The notes below the pieces were generated by a model. It searched no databases. It was given only the letters and a program-made list of their open reading frames with translations, and was not told where the DNA came from. A DNA stretch of 64,000 bases. Source: an uncultured bacterium (GTDB lineage Bacteria > Pseudomonadota > Gammaproteobacteria > Burkholderiales > Burkholderiaceae_C). A program made the position numbers and the translations under genes. The stretch's first letter is position 1. Each line of letters starts with the position of its first letter. The stretch spans positions 49,165-113,164 of the forward strand of contig CAIYQZ010000060.1 in assembly GCA_903928495.1 (NCBI GenBank). The letters are read 5' to 3'. Positions 62,335 to 64,000 of this stretch are shown in pieces.

Positions 62335-62784
62335 TCATTGCGCTGGCTTGACCATCGGCCAGCCGTTCTTGGCCCAGGTGCTCATGCCGCCGTGCACGTA
62401 GCGCACGTTGGTCCAGCCGGCTTCTTTCATGCTCTGCGCCACCTTGCCGGAGCGGTTTTGCGTGTTGCAAATGAGCAGAACCGGCTGCGCCGGGTCTTTG
62501 GGAATTTCACTCAACCGCTGGTTGAGCTGCGACATGGGCAGCAGCACCGCCCCGCTGGCCACGCCGGTGGCGTGCTCTTTGGGCTCGCGGATGTCAAACA
62601 TCAGCACCTGCTTAGACTCGAACAACTGACGACCCTCTTCAAGGCTCACGCGCAGGGTGTCGGCGTCGGCTGGCGATTCGGAACAACCCGACAGCGCCAA
62701 CACGCTGGCGCAGCAGAGCAGGCTCGTAGTGATCAATCGAGACACAAACCGACGGAACGATGAGGAAGGGCTAAATGGCTTCAT
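62335..62784 (-). CDS. Rhodanese-like domain lipoprotein
   Basis: ASVLALSGCSES lipobox; LMFDIREPKEHATGVASGAVLLPMSQLNQRL...VLLICNTQNRSGKVAQSMKEAGWTNVRYVHGGMSTWAKNGWP. The CNTQNRSG loop has Cys at the usual catalytic position. Confidence 0.9.
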   Translation of the reverse strand: MKPFSPSSSFRRFVSRLITTSLLCCASVLALSGCSESPADADTLRVSLEEGRQLFESKQVLMFDIREPKEHATGVASGAVLLPMSQLNQRLSEIPKDPAQPVLLICNTQNRSGKVAQSMKEAGWTNVRYVHGGMSTWAKNGWPMVKPAQ

Positions 62785-62942
62785 TGGGAATATGGGTTTG
62801 CAGGTGTTGCTCTTTATTTTTGAATCCGCCAACCTTAACGCACCTATCAACAGCGCAAAGTCGCTTGGCCCCTACATCCAATCGGTCGCGTTCTGTGGGG
62901 TAGAGCAACCACCACGCCAGCACCGTCGGTATCACTTCGCGT

Positions 62943-63815
62943 TTATGAATCAAGACCATTTGCCATCTGTCCCGCACGGCGGGCTATGCAGGTGGCAATG
63001 GTTGCCTTATTGAAGTTCATAGCAACAAAGCTAATTTCTAAAAGCGCCGTTGGTCTTTTTTGTCCAGATTTTTGGCAAGGTAAGCGCTTGTTGTTCAGGC
63101 GATACGTGTTCTGGCCGAGCACATTCCCGGATTGGTGCTTCTCTTTGCGCGTGACCAGCGCCTGCAGCATGGCGGCACGGTCGGTGTACCAGTTGTCGCT
63201 GTAAGTGGGTTGTTTGCTGGTGTCGCCGTACAGGCGGGCGTTCTTATCGGCGTTCCAGTCGGCGTACAGGCTGGGGTGGGCGGTTTGCAGAACGGCGGTG
63301 GCCGCCGCGTTGCTGCCGGTGCTCAGCACCACGGGGCTTAAACCGTGCAGGCTCAGGAAGGCGCCAAAGTCGGCCTTGGCCGTGCTGGCCAGGGCGGCGC
63401 TGGCCACGCTGAGAGTGACGGCGCCGCTGGTGGCCAGTGCTTGGAACGCAACATTGGTGTTGCTCTGCAGCTCATTCAGGCGGCTGTAAAGCGCTTGATC
63501 GTTCCCCGTGGCAAGCAGGGTGGCATTGGCGTTCAAAACCCGGTCCACGCTGTAGATCAGGCTCTCCAGCGCGTTGGCGCTTTGGTTGCTGGCGACCATG
63601 AACATGCGGTTGGCCGTTTGCAGGTAAAGCTGCGGACTCAACTTGCTCAGCATGGCAAACACGGCCAAAGACTGGCTGATGCGGCTGACGGAATGGTTGC
63701 CAAGGCCCGGTGCGGGAGCGGGCTCAATTTCCACGGGAATGGTGGTGCCCAGCTGCGAGCCTGTACCGGCAATCAGCGAAAGCCCTACCGATCCGCGCAA
63801 TCCATGCACTTGCAT
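62943..63815 (-). pseudogene. Probable fragment of a large repetitive/surface-type protein gene
   Basis: Low-complexity segment followed by a basic/Cys tail (NNKRLPCQKSGQKRPTALLEISFVAMNFNKATIATC) that does not look coding. Confidence 0.5.
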
Positions 63816-63916
63816 TGATTACACCAGATCGGTCCATGCGCTCGCAGTGTATTGATTTGCAATTTAGTCGGCCACGGATTCAATTTTCGCAGCTATACAA
63901 GAATGTAGGTTTTTAA

Positions 63917-64000
63917 ATGCGTGTAATTACCATTTTAAAGTGCTTTATTATTTTTATTGCATTAGGTTTTATCTACTTAATCCTTCCCAATGAGGACGGA
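63917..64000 (+). CDS. Hypothetical protein, N-terminal part (runs off window), hydrophobic N-terminus
   Basis: MRVITILKCFIIFIALGFIYLILPNEDG... open to window end in AT-rich DNA. Confidence 0.45.
   Translation, partial: MRVITILKCFIIFIALGFIYLILPNEDG

Noticed and set aside
62771-62977. 68-aa minus-strand ORF between the rhodanese gene and the fragment
   Set aside because: No recognisable family, unusual composition, and lies in the apparently decayed region; could not support it as a gene.
63480-63500. AAAGCGCTTGATCG as a dispersed repeat copy
   Set aside because: Short match only, in GC-rich context without the AGCT and GAGGC parts.

Overview
This 64 kb window is chromosomal DNA, about 60-65% GC by eye, from a betaproteobacterium. 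Protein content suggests Comamonadaceae; that placement is inference. I called about 75 genes and saw no rRNA, tRNA or CRISPR.

The left half (1-37.6 kb) is mostly housekeeping: dgkA, LOG family, P-II, nadE, clpS-clpA, sodB, xseA, exbB/tolQ-exbD/tolR, lpxK-Trm112-kdsB, adk, lexA, a FimV-like protein, 3-hydroxyacyl-CoA/acyl-CoA dehydrogenases, a Spy/response-regulator/histidine-kinase operon, and aroQ.

The right half carries a 4-hydroxybenzoate/protocatechuate 4,5-cleavage pathway in two blocks (ligC-ligB-TTT-ligA-ligI and TTT-ligK-ligJ-SBP, plus pobA). Between the blocks lie a penicillin-acylase-type lipoprotein, a PHB-depolymerase-like esterase, a set of small stress-type genes, a collagen-like lipoprotein, an encapsulin-type ferritin-like protein and a four-gene MCE/Mla ABC transporter. 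The right edge has a BrnT/BrnA toxin-antitoxin pair, a probable fragment of a large repetitive protein, and an abrupt shift to AT-rich DNA.

The signals least explained by gene annotation are: (i) a dispersed palindromic repeat (core AGCGCTT-N7-AAGCGCT / ATAGCT...CATCAAGCGCTAGAGGC) found between genes and apparently also as in-frame segments of four ORFs (nadE, a FemAB/GNAT-like gene, xseA, lpxK); (ii) tandem LexA boxes between lexA and a divergent asparaginase; (iii) an orphan degenerate HATPase-like protein; (iv) a LuxR-like protein with a collapsed HTH; (v) a standalone encapsulin-type ferritin-like protein next to a collagen-like lipoprotein; (vi) a perfect EF-hand loop in a Na+:solute symporter. 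All assignments come from reading the sequence; no database search was run.
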